DNA of 64,000 nt from Papio anubis (lineage: Eukaryota; Chordata; Mammalia; Primates; Cercopithecidae): the NCBI RefSeq assembly GCF_008728515.1, contig NC_044978.1:147184262-147248261 (forward strand). Reading direction: 5' to 3'. The position numbers and the translations under genes were made by a program. Below the pieces are notes generated by a model that saw only the letters and a program-made list of their open reading frames with translations, did no database searches and was not told the DNA's origin. How positions within the stretch are numbered: the first letter of the stretch is position 1; each line of letters begins with the position of its first letter. Positions 55,601-57,924 of this stretch are shown here, one piece after another.

Positions 55601-56058
55601 AACTAAAAGAAGAGGAAATTCTTCATCTAAACATTACCCTATTTGTCAATTATCTCTTGCTTATTTTGTCTTTTCTAAGTATACCTCTGTTCTAAATCCA
55701 AGAAACTGCCTTACATGGGGAACAGATCTTAGTTCTAAATTCTAAATACCCTCTCAGTTTTTACTGCCAGCTTTTAAAGGCTGTAAGTAGGGCAGTTGTT
55801 GCTTGAAAGTAAGCGCTTCATGGGTCGCAGTAGTTCAAGATCTTGATGTTTGCAGCCTCCCTTCTTTAAGTAAGTTGCAGGTGAAGATTAGATTTGTTGT
55901 AGAGATGAACTTATTTCATTTACTCATAAACACAGCTATTAACTATTTTGTTATTTTCTCCCTCCCCCTAACAGAAAAAGACAAAACCTTCAAAGCCTTC
56001 AAAACCAGAAAAAGATAAGGAGCCCAGAAAAGGAAAAGGAAAAAGTTCGAAGAAATGA
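2735..56058 (+). CDS. RFC1: RFC1, replication factor C large subunit (spliced, 21 exons seen, 5' end outside, two exons absent)
   Basis: RFC1 is the large subunit of the five-subunit nuclear clamp loader, which uses ATP to open PCNA and load it at primer-template junctions in replication and repair. Joining the 21 exons gives an uninterrupted frame of 3039 nt, 1012 residues plus stop, starting at about residue 45 of the full protein and ending at TGA 56056-56058. Domain order is: Lys/Ser-rich region with acidic patches, BRCT (exons 11-12), RFC box II VDKYKP (40547-40564), Walker A GPPGVGKT (42622-42645), Walker B DEVD (46156-46167), sensor-1 CND (exon 17), box VIII DIRQVLHNL (exons 18/19), part of the collar domain, and a basic Lys-rich tail. 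All introns are GT-AG. The ATG with the N-terminal PIP box lies before the window. About 91 collar-domain codons expected between 46978 and 50394 are absent. Identity rests on recalled human RFC1 sequence and is very secure. Confidence 0.97.
2871..3169 (+). mobile_element. Alu
   Basis: Sense Alu from GATGGGTGTGGTGGCTCACG to an 18-nt A tail, 60 nt after exon 3. Confidence 0.96.
3392..3677 (-). mobile_element. Alu
   Basis: Antisense old Alu; head GAGACAGTCTTGCCCTGTTG, end CATCTGGCC. Confidence 0.94.
4026..4330 (-). mobile_element. Alu
   Basis: Antisense Alu with 20-nt poly(T); end GCATCCGGCC. Confidence 0.96.
4595..4698 (-). mobile_element. MIR fragment
   Basis: Antisense MIR-like piece with TACCAGGCACTATGCCAGGT. 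Confidence 0.5.
4699..5558 (+). mobile_element. LTR of ERVL-MaLR/MLT type, split by an Alu
   Basis: CTGTGGTAAACAGAATAATG at the left and TTTCAAGCCACTAAGTTTGT then GGAAACTAATACAT at the right are typical of this mammalian LTR class. The Alu at 4847-5150 splits it. Non-coding solo relic; subfamily not fixed. Confidence 0.65.
4847..5150 (+). mobile_element. Alu inside the LTR
   Basis: Sense Alu, GGTCAGGCGTGGTGGCTCTT to an A-rich tail AAAAAAGAAAAATAAAATA. Confidence 0.95.
5715..5837 (+). CDS. RFC1: RFC1 exon 4
   Basis: 123 nt, acceptor CATACAG, donor GTAAGG. Begins DSESEETLQVKNAKK and ends SRQDPVTCISET, about residues 70-111. The acidic DSESEE patch is a plausible CK2-type phosphorylation site (inference). 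Followed by the largest intron in the window, 15,776 nt. Confidence 0.96.
6254..6530 (-). mobile_element. Young AluY (Old World monkey type)
   Basis: Ends GGCTTGAGCCACCGCGCCCG GCC. Perfect 10-bp target duplication AAGTATTGGG at 6244-6253 and 6531-6540. Has small internal deletions. Confidence 0.95.
6541..8284. other. Intron 4 sequence with nothing recognised
   Basis: About 1.7 kb of AT-rich sequence with no clear repeat or exon. A short TG repeat (7981-7994) is nearby. Confidence 0.5.
8285..8490 (+). mobile_element. MIR
   Basis: Sense MIR ending AAATGCTCAATAAGTATTAAT. Confidence 0.65.
8637..10062 (+). mobile_element. Older interspersed element split by an L1
   Basis: Left part 8637-8744 (GTGGAGCACTTGAAATGTAC) and right part from about 9823 (GATTTCAAAGACTTCC to ATGTGGCTTGTATTTTATTT) form one known mammalian interspersed repeat that I cannot name safely. 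The L1 at 8745-9822 separates them. Confidence 0.55.
8745..9822 (+). mobile_element. L1M 3' end (ORF2 end and 3' UTR)
   Basis: Sense L1 with CCATATGACCCAGCAGTCTC, GGAATATTATTTGGCTTA and GAGGACTATAGTTAATAAAG; ends in an A/T-rich tail. Many stops; dead. Confidence 0.85.
10063..10984. other. Intron 4 sequence with nothing recognised
   Basis: AT-rich, no exon or clear repeat seen. Confidence 0.45.
10985..11012. repeat. (CA)n microsatellite
   Basis: About 14 CA units directly before the AluY insertion. Confidence 0.95.
11028..11330 (-). mobile_element. Young AluY (Old World monkey type)
   Basis: 22-nt poly(T), GGCTTGAGCCACCGCGCCCG GCC end, perfect duplication GAGTAGCATC at 11018-11027 and 11331-11340. 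Confidence 0.97.
11372..11648 (-). mobile_element. Alu
   Basis: Antisense Alu with a small deletion near its head. 18-bp duplication TCTACAGCTTGCTTTTTC at 11354-11371 and 11649-11666. Confidence 0.96.
11989..12183 (+). mobile_element. MER20 (hAT-Charlie)
   Basis: Nearly full copy: CAGTGTTTCTCAACC start, TTTTGGTTGTCACAACTGGG middle, GTTAGAAACCCTG end. Confidence 0.9.
12184..15575. other. Intron 4, 3.4 kb with no recognised element
   Basis: The longest stretch in the window without an Alu or other repeat I can name. AT-rich, no exon signal. Short poly(T) runs at 14590-14604 and 15159-15176, and an AT-rich ATACAATA tract at 12856-12895. Confidence 0.5.
15586..15900 (+). mobile_element. Young AluY (Old World monkey type), sense
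   Basis: GGCCGGGCGCGGTGGCTCAA GCC start with the CAAGCC marker, 27-nt A tail, target duplication GTTTGTTTG on both sides (15577-15585 and 15901-15909). Confidence 0.97.
16143..16264 (-). mobile_element. Alu monomer (FLAM/FRAM-like)
   Basis: Single antisense arm from GTAGAGATGGGGTCTTGCTC to CATGTCCGGCC, preceded by TTTAG repeats. Confidence 0.8.
16649..16679. repeat. (TTTA)n microsatellite
   Basis: Tandem TTTA run merging with the poly(T) of the next Alu. Confidence 0.95.
16677..16970 (-). mobile_element. Young AluY (Old World monkey type)
   Basis: GGCTTGAGCCACCGCGCCCG GCC end; duplication AAGATAATTTATTT at 16638-16651 and from 16971. Confidence 0.96.
17224..17526 (-). mobile_element. Solo LTR, THE1/MST (ERVL-MaLR)
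   Basis: Antisense LTR from TGTATTAGTCCGTTTTCACG to AACCATATCA with a perfect 5-bp duplication AAGGG (17219-17223, 17527-17531). No internal region, so a solo LTR left by LTR-LTR recombination. Some internal deletion against the usual length. Confidence 0.92.
17532..19290. other. Intron 4 sequence with nothing recognised
   Basis: 1.7 kb, AT-rich, parts of 17570-17860 look like old L1 or LTR but are not assigned. Confidence 0.45.
19300..19589 (-). mobile_element. Alu
   Basis: Antisense Alu, TTTTTTGAGAGGGAGTCTCA to CACCTAGCC. Confidence 0.95.
19609..20111 (-). mobile_element. Old Alu split by a younger Alu
   Basis: Outer antisense Alu in two parts, 19609-19757 (to CCATGCCCAGCTTAATTTT) and 19979-20111 (from AGCTAATTTTTTTTTGG). 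The inner Alu lies between. Confidence 0.85.
19758..19980 (-). mobile_element. Inner Alu of the nested pair (5'-truncated)
   Basis: Poly(T), GAGATAGAGTCTTGCTCTGT to CTCAAGTGATCCCC. CAGCTAATTTT-like sequence on both sides marks the target site. Confidence 0.85.
20425..21108 (+). mobile_element. LINE-2 3' end
   Basis: L2 features: CTCCAGGATTTGGCCCCTAC, CATTCCCTGACTACC, CTTCAAGTTCCATGAGGGCA and GGGTGCTCAGTAAATATTTG. Contains a local 21-bp tandem duplication at 20846-20887. Confidence 0.88.
21232..21520 (-). mobile_element. Alu
   Basis: Old antisense Alu, GAGACAGGGTCTTTGTTGTT to ACCATGTGTAGCC, ends about 90 nt before exon 5. Confidence 0.94.
21614..21846 (+). CDS. RFC1: RFC1 exon 5
   Basis: 233 nt, acceptor ATTTAAG, donor GTGAGT. 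About residues 111-188, from DEEDDFTCKK to VASKRKE. Contains PLSPIKLTPTSVLDYFG, with SP and TP sites just before a VLDYFG stretch that resembles a degenerate PCNA-interacting motif. Confidence 0.97.
22737..22814 (+). CDS. RFC1: RFC1 exon 6
   Basis: 78 nt, acceptor AATATAG, donor GTATTG, phase 0 at both ends. Encodes LSQNTNESGLNDEAIAKQLQ then LDEDAE, the start of an acidic, probably helical stretch. Loss of this exon would keep the frame. Confidence 0.96.
22953..23258 (-). mobile_element. Young AluY (Old World monkey type)
   Basis: GGCTTGAGCCACCGCGCCCG GCC end and perfect 16-bp duplication GAAAATCTAAATTTCT at 22937-22952 and 23259-23274. Starts 140 nt after exon 6. Confidence 0.97.
23469..23756 (-). 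mobile_element. Alu
   Basis: Antisense Alu; host words CCATTGGAGTTTT occur on both sides (23442 and 23757), a target duplication. Confidence 0.95.
24004..24298 (+). mobile_element. Alu
   Basis: Sense Alu GAGGCTGGGCGTGGTGGCTC to short A tail; inverted against the Alu at 23469. Confidence 0.95.
24745..24995 (+). mobile_element. LINE-2 3' fragment
   Basis: L2 3' end words: AAGTGTCACTTTCC, TCTGGCATACAATGGGCTCT. Confidence 0.65.
24996..26203. other. Intron 6 sequence with nothing recognised
   Basis: 1.2 kb before exon 7, no clear repeat or exon. Confidence 0.45.
26204..26281 (+). CDS. RFC1: RFC1 exon 7
   Basis: 78 nt, acceptor TTTACAG, donor GTGGCA, phase 0 at both ends. Encodes LERQLHEDEEFARTLAMLDE then EPKTKK and continues the charged helix begun in exon 6. 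The two exons together look like an AIAxxLQ-ExEFARTL ubiquitin-interacting-type helix, but no domain is assigned. Confidence 0.96.
26540..26572. repeat. (TTTTA)n pentanucleotide repeat
   Basis: TTTTA units at the head of an antisense Alu, ATTTTACTTTATTTTATTTTA. Confidence 0.9.
26560..26842 (-). mobile_element. Alu
   Basis: Antisense Alu with a deletion near its head, GAGACAGGGTCTCTGCTGGA to CCGTGCCTGGCC. Confidence 0.93.
26850..27020 (-). mobile_element. Alu, internally deleted or monomer
   Basis: Poly(T) then AAGAGACAAGGTCTCTGTTG to GCGCCCAGTT; right and left arms partly missing. Confidence 0.85.
27232..27491 (-). mobile_element. Alu, truncated
   Basis: (TTTC)n head at 27236-27252, body CAAGGTCTCACTTTGTCACT to GCCTGCCTCAGCC; last 40 nt missing. 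Confidence 0.93.
27492..28282. other. Intron 7 sequence with nothing recognised
   Basis: 790 nt, AT-rich, no repeat named. Confidence 0.45.
28283..28370 (+). CDS. RFC1: RFC1 exon 8
   Basis: 88 nt, acceptor GTTTAG, donor GTAATA, ends in phase 1. Encodes ARKDTEEGETFSSVQANLSK then AEKRKYPHK, a low-complexity charged linker. Confidence 0.96.
28371..28986. other. Intron 8, nothing recognised
   Basis: 616-nt intron without a clear repeat. Confidence 0.5.
28987..29270 (+). CDS. RFC1: RFC1 exon 9
   Basis: 284 nt, acceptor TTCCTAG, donor GTAAGA. About residues 269-364. Very rich in Lys, Ser and Glu, with repeated KRKE motifs and SP/TP sites (SPRK, SSPKA, TPKK, SSPAK), so basic and probably disordered, suited to DNA contact and phosphorylation (inference). 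It has KRKESAYKE where I recall human KRKEESSYKE, one residue shorter. An antisense Alu begins only about 10 nt past the donor. Confidence 0.97.
29282..29584 (-). mobile_element. Alu abutting the exon 9 splice donor
   Basis: Antisense Alu whose (TTTG)n/poly(T) head starts 10-12 nt after exon 9. The target duplication GGTAAGAACTTT (29270-29281) and GGTAGGAACTTT (29587-29598) includes the splice donor. Confidence 0.96.
29600..29985. mobile_element. Tigger-family DNA transposon relic
   Basis: AGTTTCAGTTACCTGCGGTT, TTAAATGGAAAATTCCAG, GTGAATCATCTCTTTGTCCA and the end GATAAAGGGGGACTGCTGTA are Tigger (TcMar) words. Short non-autonomous copy. Confidence 0.85.
30105..30305 (-). mobile_element. MIR, antisense
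   Basis: ACTGTGCTAGTACTTTACAT through AAAGATGAGGAAATAGGCTG to GCCAGCCTTGAACTCAGG; reverse of the MIR core. Confidence 0.75.
30310..30530 (+). mobile_element. MIR, sense
   Basis: AGTATAACATAGTGGTTCCA through AAAATAGGAATAATATTAAT to GCACTTAGAGCAGTGCCTGG. Forms an inverted pair with the MIR just before it. Confidence 0.78.
30531..32307. other. Intron 9 sequence with nothing recognised
   Basis: 1.8 kb before exon 10 without an exon or clear repeat; 31230-31390 and 32050-32170 resemble old DNA-transposon pieces but are not assigned. Confidence 0.45.
32308..32415 (+). CDS. RFC1: RFC1 exon 10
   Basis: 108 nt, acceptor CCCATAG, donor GTAAGA, phase 0. Encodes SISPEDSEKKRTNYQAYRSY then LNREGPKALGSKEIPK, the helix-like lead into the BRCT domain that contributes to 5'-phosphate DNA binding in human RFC1 (family knowledge). 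Confidence 0.97.
32640..34450 (+). mobile_element. Long ancient mammalian repeat, purine-rich, split by an Alu
   Basis: Phrases such as GGAGCATAGTGACCAAGGGA, ATCTTGCAGGGCCTAATG, TAACATGACCAGATTTGAAT and GATCGCTCTGGCTGCTGATG belong to a long mammalian dispersed repeat also seen at 23275-24740 and, as its start, near 40790. Very rich in G and A on the + strand. Confidence 0.5.
33068..33361 (-). mobile_element. Alu
   Basis: Antisense Alu with duplication GAGAAGGAATTTT at 33054-33066 and 33362-33374. Confidence 0.96.
34451..36373. other. Intron 10 sequence with nothing further recognised
   Basis: 1.9 kb before the BRCT exon. 34451-34990 stays purine-rich and may extend the ancient repeat; the rest is unassigned. 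Confidence 0.45.
36374..36553 (+). CDS. RFC1: RFC1 exon 11 (BRCT domain, first part)
   Basis: 180 nt, acceptor TTTTTAG, donor GTGGGT, phase 0. Encodes the N-terminal two thirds of the BRCT fold: GLIFVITGVLESIERDEAKS, then the GGKVTGNVSKKTNYLVMG core. RFC1 belongs to the BRCT class that binds 5'-phosphorylated DNA ends, the RFC box I or ligase-homology region. Confidence 0.98.
36554..37748. other. Intron 11, one unnamed old repeat
   Basis: 1.2 kb. 36930-37400 (CCGTGGCTTAAACAATCATC, CTCATTGGCCAGAGCTG) looks like a known mammalian interspersed repeat that I cannot name. No exon seen. Confidence 0.45.
37749..37853 (+). CDS. RFC1: RFC1 exon 12 (BRCT domain, end)
   Basis: 105 nt, acceptor CAACAG, donor GTTTGT, phase 0. 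Encodes AAALGTKIIDEDGLLNLIRT then MPGKKSKYEIAVETE, the last helix of the BRCT fold with the conserved IIDEDGLL motif. The donor matches the consensus poorly at +3 and +4. Confidence 0.97.
38128..38147. repeat. (ATT)n microsatellite
   Basis: Seven ATT units before the Alu in intron 12. Confidence 0.9.
38158..38435 (-). mobile_element. Alu
   Basis: Antisense Alu with a small internal deletion, TTTTTTGAGACAGAGTCTAG to CATTGTGCCCAGCC. Confidence 0.95.
38640..39960 (-). mobile_element. L1M 3' region, antisense
   Basis: GCCCCACACTGCATTTAGTT, TTTTCTCATGATTAGATTGA and GTGATCTTGTGTCCTCAGTG are antisense old-L1 3' UTR words; 39460-39960 continues with AAAATCCACCCTTACAAAGC and GATGGACATTTGGATTGTTT. 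May be two pieces. Confidence 0.7.
40277..40673 (+). CDS. RFC1: RFC1 exon 13 (linker and RFC box II)
   Basis: 397 nt, the longest coding exon, acceptor TTTTTAAG, donor GTGATT, ends in phase 1. About residues 495-627. A basic Lys/Ser linker (KKESKLERTPQKN, SKKESESKKS) leads to ENLLWVDKYKP at 40547-40564, the RFC box II that opens the AAA+ module, followed by TIIGQQGDQS. FWRGLDF here is FWKSLDF in the human protein as I recall it. Confidence 0.97.
40790..41215 (+). mobile_element. Ancient repeat fragment
   Basis: AGCAAGCATTTACTAAGAGC, GAACAAAACAGTCCCTCTC and AGGAGCTCACAGGCAGTG resemble the 5' part of the long repeat named at 32640. Low certainty. Confidence 0.4.
41553..41824 (-). mobile_element. 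Alu
   Basis: Antisense Alu with duplication GAGAAGACT on both sides (left from 41544, right from 41826). Confidence 0.95.
42065..42290 (-). mobile_element. MIR, antisense
   Basis: GGTCCTCACAACATCCTTAG through GGCTAAGTCACTTTTAACTC to GGGATCGAGCCCCGG; MIR core in reverse. Ends about 260 nt before exon 14. Confidence 0.65.
42554..42559 (+). promoter_or_regulatory. RFC1: Tandem NAGNAG splice acceptor of RFC1 exon 14
   Basis: The sequence TAGCAG puts two AG acceptors 3 nt apart. The first gives Ala-Ala-Lys across the junction, the second removes one Ala. Human RFC1 has two isoforms that differ by one residue (1148 and 1147), which this site explains. Confidence 0.8.
42557..42669 (+). CDS. RFC1: RFC1 exon 14 (Walker A)
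   Basis: 113 nt, acceptor TCCTAG or, 3 nt later, CAG; donor GTGGGT. Encodes AAKFGKFSGKDDGSSFKAAL then LSGPPGVGKTTTASLVCQ. The P-loop GPPGVGKT at 42622-42645 is intact, so ATP binding should be kept. Confidence 0.98.
42670..43625. other. Intron 14, first part, nothing recognised
   Basis: TG-rich tract at 42740-42780, otherwise unassigned. Confidence 0.45.
43635..43929 (-). mobile_element. Alu
   Basis: Antisense Alu with duplication GTATCTTAT at 43626-43634 and 43931-43939. Confidence 0.95.
44326..44440 (+). CDS. RFC1: RFC1 exon 15
   Basis: 115 nt, acceptor GATTAG, donor GTATGT, ends in phase 1. Encodes ELGYSYVELNASDTRSKSSL then KAIVAESLSNTSIKGFYS. ELNASDTRS is the RFC box IV strand and loop of the AAA+ core. 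Confidence 0.97.
44738..44834. repeat. Imperfect inverted and direct repeat (hairpin)
   Basis: Arm 44771-44793 (CCTTATTAACCTCACTCTGT GTA) pairs with 44815-44834 (TACACAGTGAGGTAATAAGG) with one extra base and one bulge. TATGTAATACA occurs directly at 44739 and 44809. Confidence 0.75.
44835..45505. other. Intron 15, nothing firmly recognised
   Basis: 45170-45510 has old-L1-like words (GGAATATTAAATTGCC, AAAAAATGAAGTG) and may be a degraded L1 3' region. Confidence 0.4.
45512..45814 (+). mobile_element. Alu
   Basis: Sense Alu, GGCCGGGCATGTTGGCTCAC to an A-rich tail. Confidence 0.96.
46112..46203 (+). CDS. RFC1: RFC1 exon 16 (Walker B)
   Basis: 92 nt, acceptor GGGTCAG, donor GTAATT. Encodes NGAASSVSTKHALIMDEVDG then MAGNEDRGGIQ. 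MDEVDG is the Walker B (RFC box V) motif at 46153-46170. First of four exons packed into 867 nt. Confidence 0.98.
46383..46520 (+). CDS. RFC1: RFC1 exon 17 (sensor 1)
   Basis: 138 nt, acceptor TTTCAG, donor GTATGA, phase 0. Encodes ELIGLIKHTKIPIICMCNDR then NHPKIRSLVHYCFDLRFQRP and RVEQIK. CMCND carries the sensor-1 Asn, and DLRFQRP is the RFC box VII region. Confidence 0.98.
46661..46756 (+). CDS. RFC1: RFC1 exon 18 (AAA+ lid)
   Basis: 96 nt, acceptor TTTCAG, donor GTAAAT, phase 0. Encodes GAMMSIAFKEGLKIPPPAMN then EIILGANQDIRQ, the first lid helices. The sensor-2 or box VIII motif DIRQVLHNL is split by intron 18 after DIRQ. Confidence 0.98.
46880..46978 (+). CDS. RFC1: RFC1 exon 19 (AAA+ lid end; last exon before the missing block)
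   Basis: 99 nt, acceptor CTTTTAG, donor GTAAAA, phase 0. Encodes VLHNLSMWCARSKALTYDQA then KADSHRAKKDIKM, about residues 813-845. In human RFC1 the next residues are GPFDVARK; no sequence coding for them follows in this window. Confidence 0.97.
47466..47586 (-). mobile_element. Alu monomer (FRAM-like)
   Basis: Single antisense arm, GTAGAGACAAGGTCTCGCTG to CCACGTCTGGCC. Confidence 0.8.
47587..48830 (-). mobile_element. L1M ORF2/3' region, antisense, with insertions
   Basis: TTTATTTTTTAGAGCAGTTT, AAAATTGAGTGGAAGGTACA, CAACCCCTGGCAACCACTGA, GCATTCCCACCAGCAGTGAA are antisense old-L1 words. Interrupted by a 50-nt Alu-derived filler (about 47616-47667) and an Alu (48126-48421). Confidence 0.8.
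48126..48421 (-). mobile_element. Alu inside L1
   Basis: Antisense Alu with poly(T), GAGTCGGAGTCTCTCTTTGT to CATGCCCAGCC. Confidence 0.95.
49321..49613 (-). mobile_element. Alu
   Basis: Antisense Alu, GAGACAGGGTCTCACTCTGT to CTGCACCTGGCC. Confidence 0.95.
50394..50539 (+). CDS. RFC1: RFC1 exon 22 (collar domain)
   Basis: 146 nt, acceptor TTTTCAG, donor GTAGGT, starts in phase 0 and ends in phase 2. Encodes AIYASVLPGELMRGFMTQFP then TFPSWLGKHSSTGKHDRIVQ and DLALHMSLR. This is the middle of the RFC1 C-terminal (collar) domain that holds the pentamer together. Direct joining to exon 19 would keep the frame. Confidence 0.97.
50540..51874. other. Intron 22, Alu head fragment and unassigned sequence
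   Basis: 51123-51188 is only the head of an antisense Alu (GAGACAGGGTCACACTCTGT). The rest has no named repeat or exon. Confidence 0.5.
51875..52188 (+). mobile_element. Alu with (TAAA)n tail
   Basis: Sense Alu GACTGGGCGCAGTGGCTTAC, tail expanded to (AAAT)n at 52160-52187; near-perfect duplication AAATATGTATACA / AAATATGTATGCA. Confidence 0.95.
52189..52945. other. Intron 22, last part, nothing recognised
   Basis: 757 nt before exon 23 without a named repeat. Confidence 0.45.
52946..53159 (+). CDS. RFC1: RFC1 exon 23 (collar domain)
   Basis: 214 nt, acceptor GTTTCAG, donor GTAAAT. Encodes TYSSKRTVNMDYLSHLRDAL then VQPLTSQGVDGVQDVVALMD, ending in SKLDPK. Human has YLSLLRD at the YLSHLRD position as I recall it. 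Confidence 0.97.
53160..53972. other. Intron 23, first part, nothing recognised
   Basis: No named repeat or exon. Confidence 0.45.
53973..54292 (-). mobile_element. Alu with (CTTTTT)n head
   Basis: Antisense Alu; its head at 53973-54012 is T-rich with three CTTTTT-type units, so the A tail has begun to change into a short AAAAAG repeat. Confidence 0.95.
54429..54554 (-). mobile_element. Alu with large internal deletion
   Basis: Head ATTAGACAGAATCTCACTCT to GGGTTGAAGATTCTC, then directly GTGTGAGCCCGCCCGGCC. Confidence 0.88.
54767..54958 (+). CDS. RFC1: RFC1 exon 24
   Basis: 192 nt, acceptor ATGTAG, donor GTAGTA, phase 0. Encodes VKAAFTRAYNKEAHLTPYSL, a Ser-rich link, then an acidic run EYNEELNEDDSQSDEKDQ. 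The acidic stretch precedes the basic tail of exon 25. Confidence 0.97.
54959..55974. other. Intron 24, nothing recognised
   Basis: 1.0 kb, Alu-free, no exon signal. Confidence 0.5.
55975..56058 (+). CDS. RFC1: RFC1 exon 25, coding part (basic tail and stop)
   Basis: 84 nt including TGA 56056-56058, acceptor CTAACAG after a pyrimidine tract. Encodes a Lys/Pro-rich tail, KKTKPSKPSKPEKDKEPRKG then KGKSSKK, which fits a nuclear localisation or DNA-binding tail. Confidence 0.97.
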   Translation, partial: KKTKPSKPSKPEKDKEPRKGKGKSSKK

Positions 56059-56189
56059 AACCATTTTTCACTAGCGACAGCCACTTTTTACTCTCCCTCC
56101 TGACCAGTCCAGCTGGTCTAGAGAAAGCCTTGTTTTTTCCCAGAGCAACCATGTTTTAGCATAATGGGATGACCTGGTGTCCCATTATA

Positions 56190-56195
56190 AATAAA
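56190..56195 (+). terminator. Proximal poly(A) signal AATAAA in RFC1 3' UTR
   Basis: AATAAA 132 nt after the stop codon, followed by a GT-rich stretch (GGGTGGTATGG). Use here would give a very short 3' UTR. Confidence 0.4.
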
Positions 56196-56501
56196 GGGTG
56201 GTATGGCTAGAAGGGTATGAGCAGTAGGCTTATGTACACCTCTTATAGAGGTTGATAGGACTGCTTGGGTCCTCCACTGTCCCTTGTCAATCTAGTTAGA
56301 TGTGCTTTTGAATGACTGTAGAATTGGAACTAGAAACTACGCCTGGGCCTTGGAGTCAGATTTTAGTTAACAATATTGAGCCTGGGAGCAGTAGTACTAA
56401 GGCGTCTTTTGTAGGCTTAAGAATTTATCCCAATGGCCTTTATAGGACCAATGCTGATTTTTTTTTTAAAGGTAGTTCCTATTATGTGGTGAAATTTTGT
56501 A

Positions 56502-56507
56502 AATAAA
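56502..56507 (+). terminator. Internal poly(A) signal AATAAA in RFC1 3' UTR
   Basis: AATAAA within GTAAATAAATGATT. A second AATAAA lies at 56586-56591. Either could give a message about 0.8 kb shorter than use of the distal site. Confidence 0.45.
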
Positions 56508-57341
56508 TGATTATACAAAACAGTCATCACCTAGAACTGGGTATTCTTTGTACATTGTCAGATATCTTTCAAAGTATAAATTAGGAATAAAAATGTTCCA
56601 CATGATACATGTATAAATTCTTTTTAAGATTGTCATCTTGTACAGCAAAATATTATGTTGGTATATTACTTACTTATTAATTTGCAAATGATTGGATTAA
56701 AAAGCTCACTGTATTCCTTACTCGCCTGTTGTGTGAAACATAACATTGGCAGTCGAGGAGTCAGAACTTGGGATTCCCAGCCTCACTCCTTCTGTGTGTG
56801 CTGACCACATCTCTGCTGTGAATAGGATTTCAAGGAGAGGTCTGTTATGGGACTTTGCAGTGTGGGGGGCTGCAGAAGGTTCTCAGACATTCTTATCCTT
56901 CTGGAGTCTCAACCCATCAGGTTCAAACCAGTAGGAACCAGGCTGGGTCAGGCTCTTCAGTTCACTAGGTTGGGGGACAAAATGAACATTGGCTTTCGTT
57001 CACTTTGCCCCTGGGAGATCTAGTCCCGTCCTGTGATGGCTTCCACAAACCCTGTTGGAAGTTTGGGTTATTCCTATAACTGAATATATTGAGTGGCCCT
57101 GAGGCTGTTGACCTAGCCTAGAATTTAGATGTCTAGCTATTTTTTAATCTTGTTGGTAAATGCTCAGAGGTCTGTGCTACCTCTGTGAGGTATATACTAA
57201 AATGAATGTAAAATAAGGATCGTATTCCATGCTTTAAGGAACTGGTAGTCTTGTTTGGGTGATGAGACAAAGTTCTTGAGACATTTAAACTGTATTTACC
57301 AGTGTGAAAAATGTCCTTTTTGGAGATTAATTCATTATGGA

Positions 57342-57347
57342 AATAAA
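57342..57347 (+). terminator. Distal poly(A) signal AATAAA, probable main RFC1 end
   Basis: AATAAA in GGAAATAAAACATTGCC, about 1.28 kb after the stop, in unique sequence just before the intergenic part. Cleavage would be expected near 57360-57370. Confidence 0.6.
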
Positions 57348-57365
57348 ACATTGCCTAAGCCCTTG

Positions 57366-57924
57366 CCTGCTGAGTCACGACCCTGTCTTTGTTAAAGTCT
57401 GTCTTGAAACTCTTCTGGTTCGGGAAAGGTTTTCTCACCAGTAGGGTGAGGCTGGCTTTTCTATTCATGTTCTTCCATTTCTATGCCTTTTGGATATGTA
57501 AGTCACGTCTCCCTACTTCTTCTGCAGCCCCCAGGAGAGGGACTTGAATCTGCATGCAGCCAGGACGTGGCATAGTGTCCTTCACTTGTTCATTATGATT
57601 TTGTTTATAATTTTAAATGTTTTAAACACAAGATTGGGATAATATGTGTGTAAAATAAATAGCATTTCTTTTAGAATTAGAAATTGTAAATATGCCCTTT
57701 ATGAGGATGGCATAGGTCTGTTTGATTCCTCTTTGAAGCCCTCGTGACCATGAGGTGAATGACTGAGATTCATGGAAGGAGGCAGTTGGTGGTACTGCAG
57801 CAGTTTGGATGTGAATCGGAATGGTCTGCATTGGGGTTGAGTCTTCATTGGAGCCACCAGTGATGTGGTCTTTTGGAGCCACTTGATGCCACATGGTATC
57901 TTTGCAGCATAAAACTGTATACTT
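57366..57924. other. Intergenic sequence before the L1
   Basis: 560 nt, no repeat or gene recognised. Confidence 0.5.

Larger units (their letters stand above)
56059..57365 (+). other. RFC1: RFC1 3' UTR
   Basis: About 1.3 kb after the stop with no open frame of note and no Alu. Several AATAAA signals lie in it; the last, at 57342-57347, is the probable main end because the total then fits the known RFC1 message size. The exact cleavage site is inferred. Confidence 0.75.
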
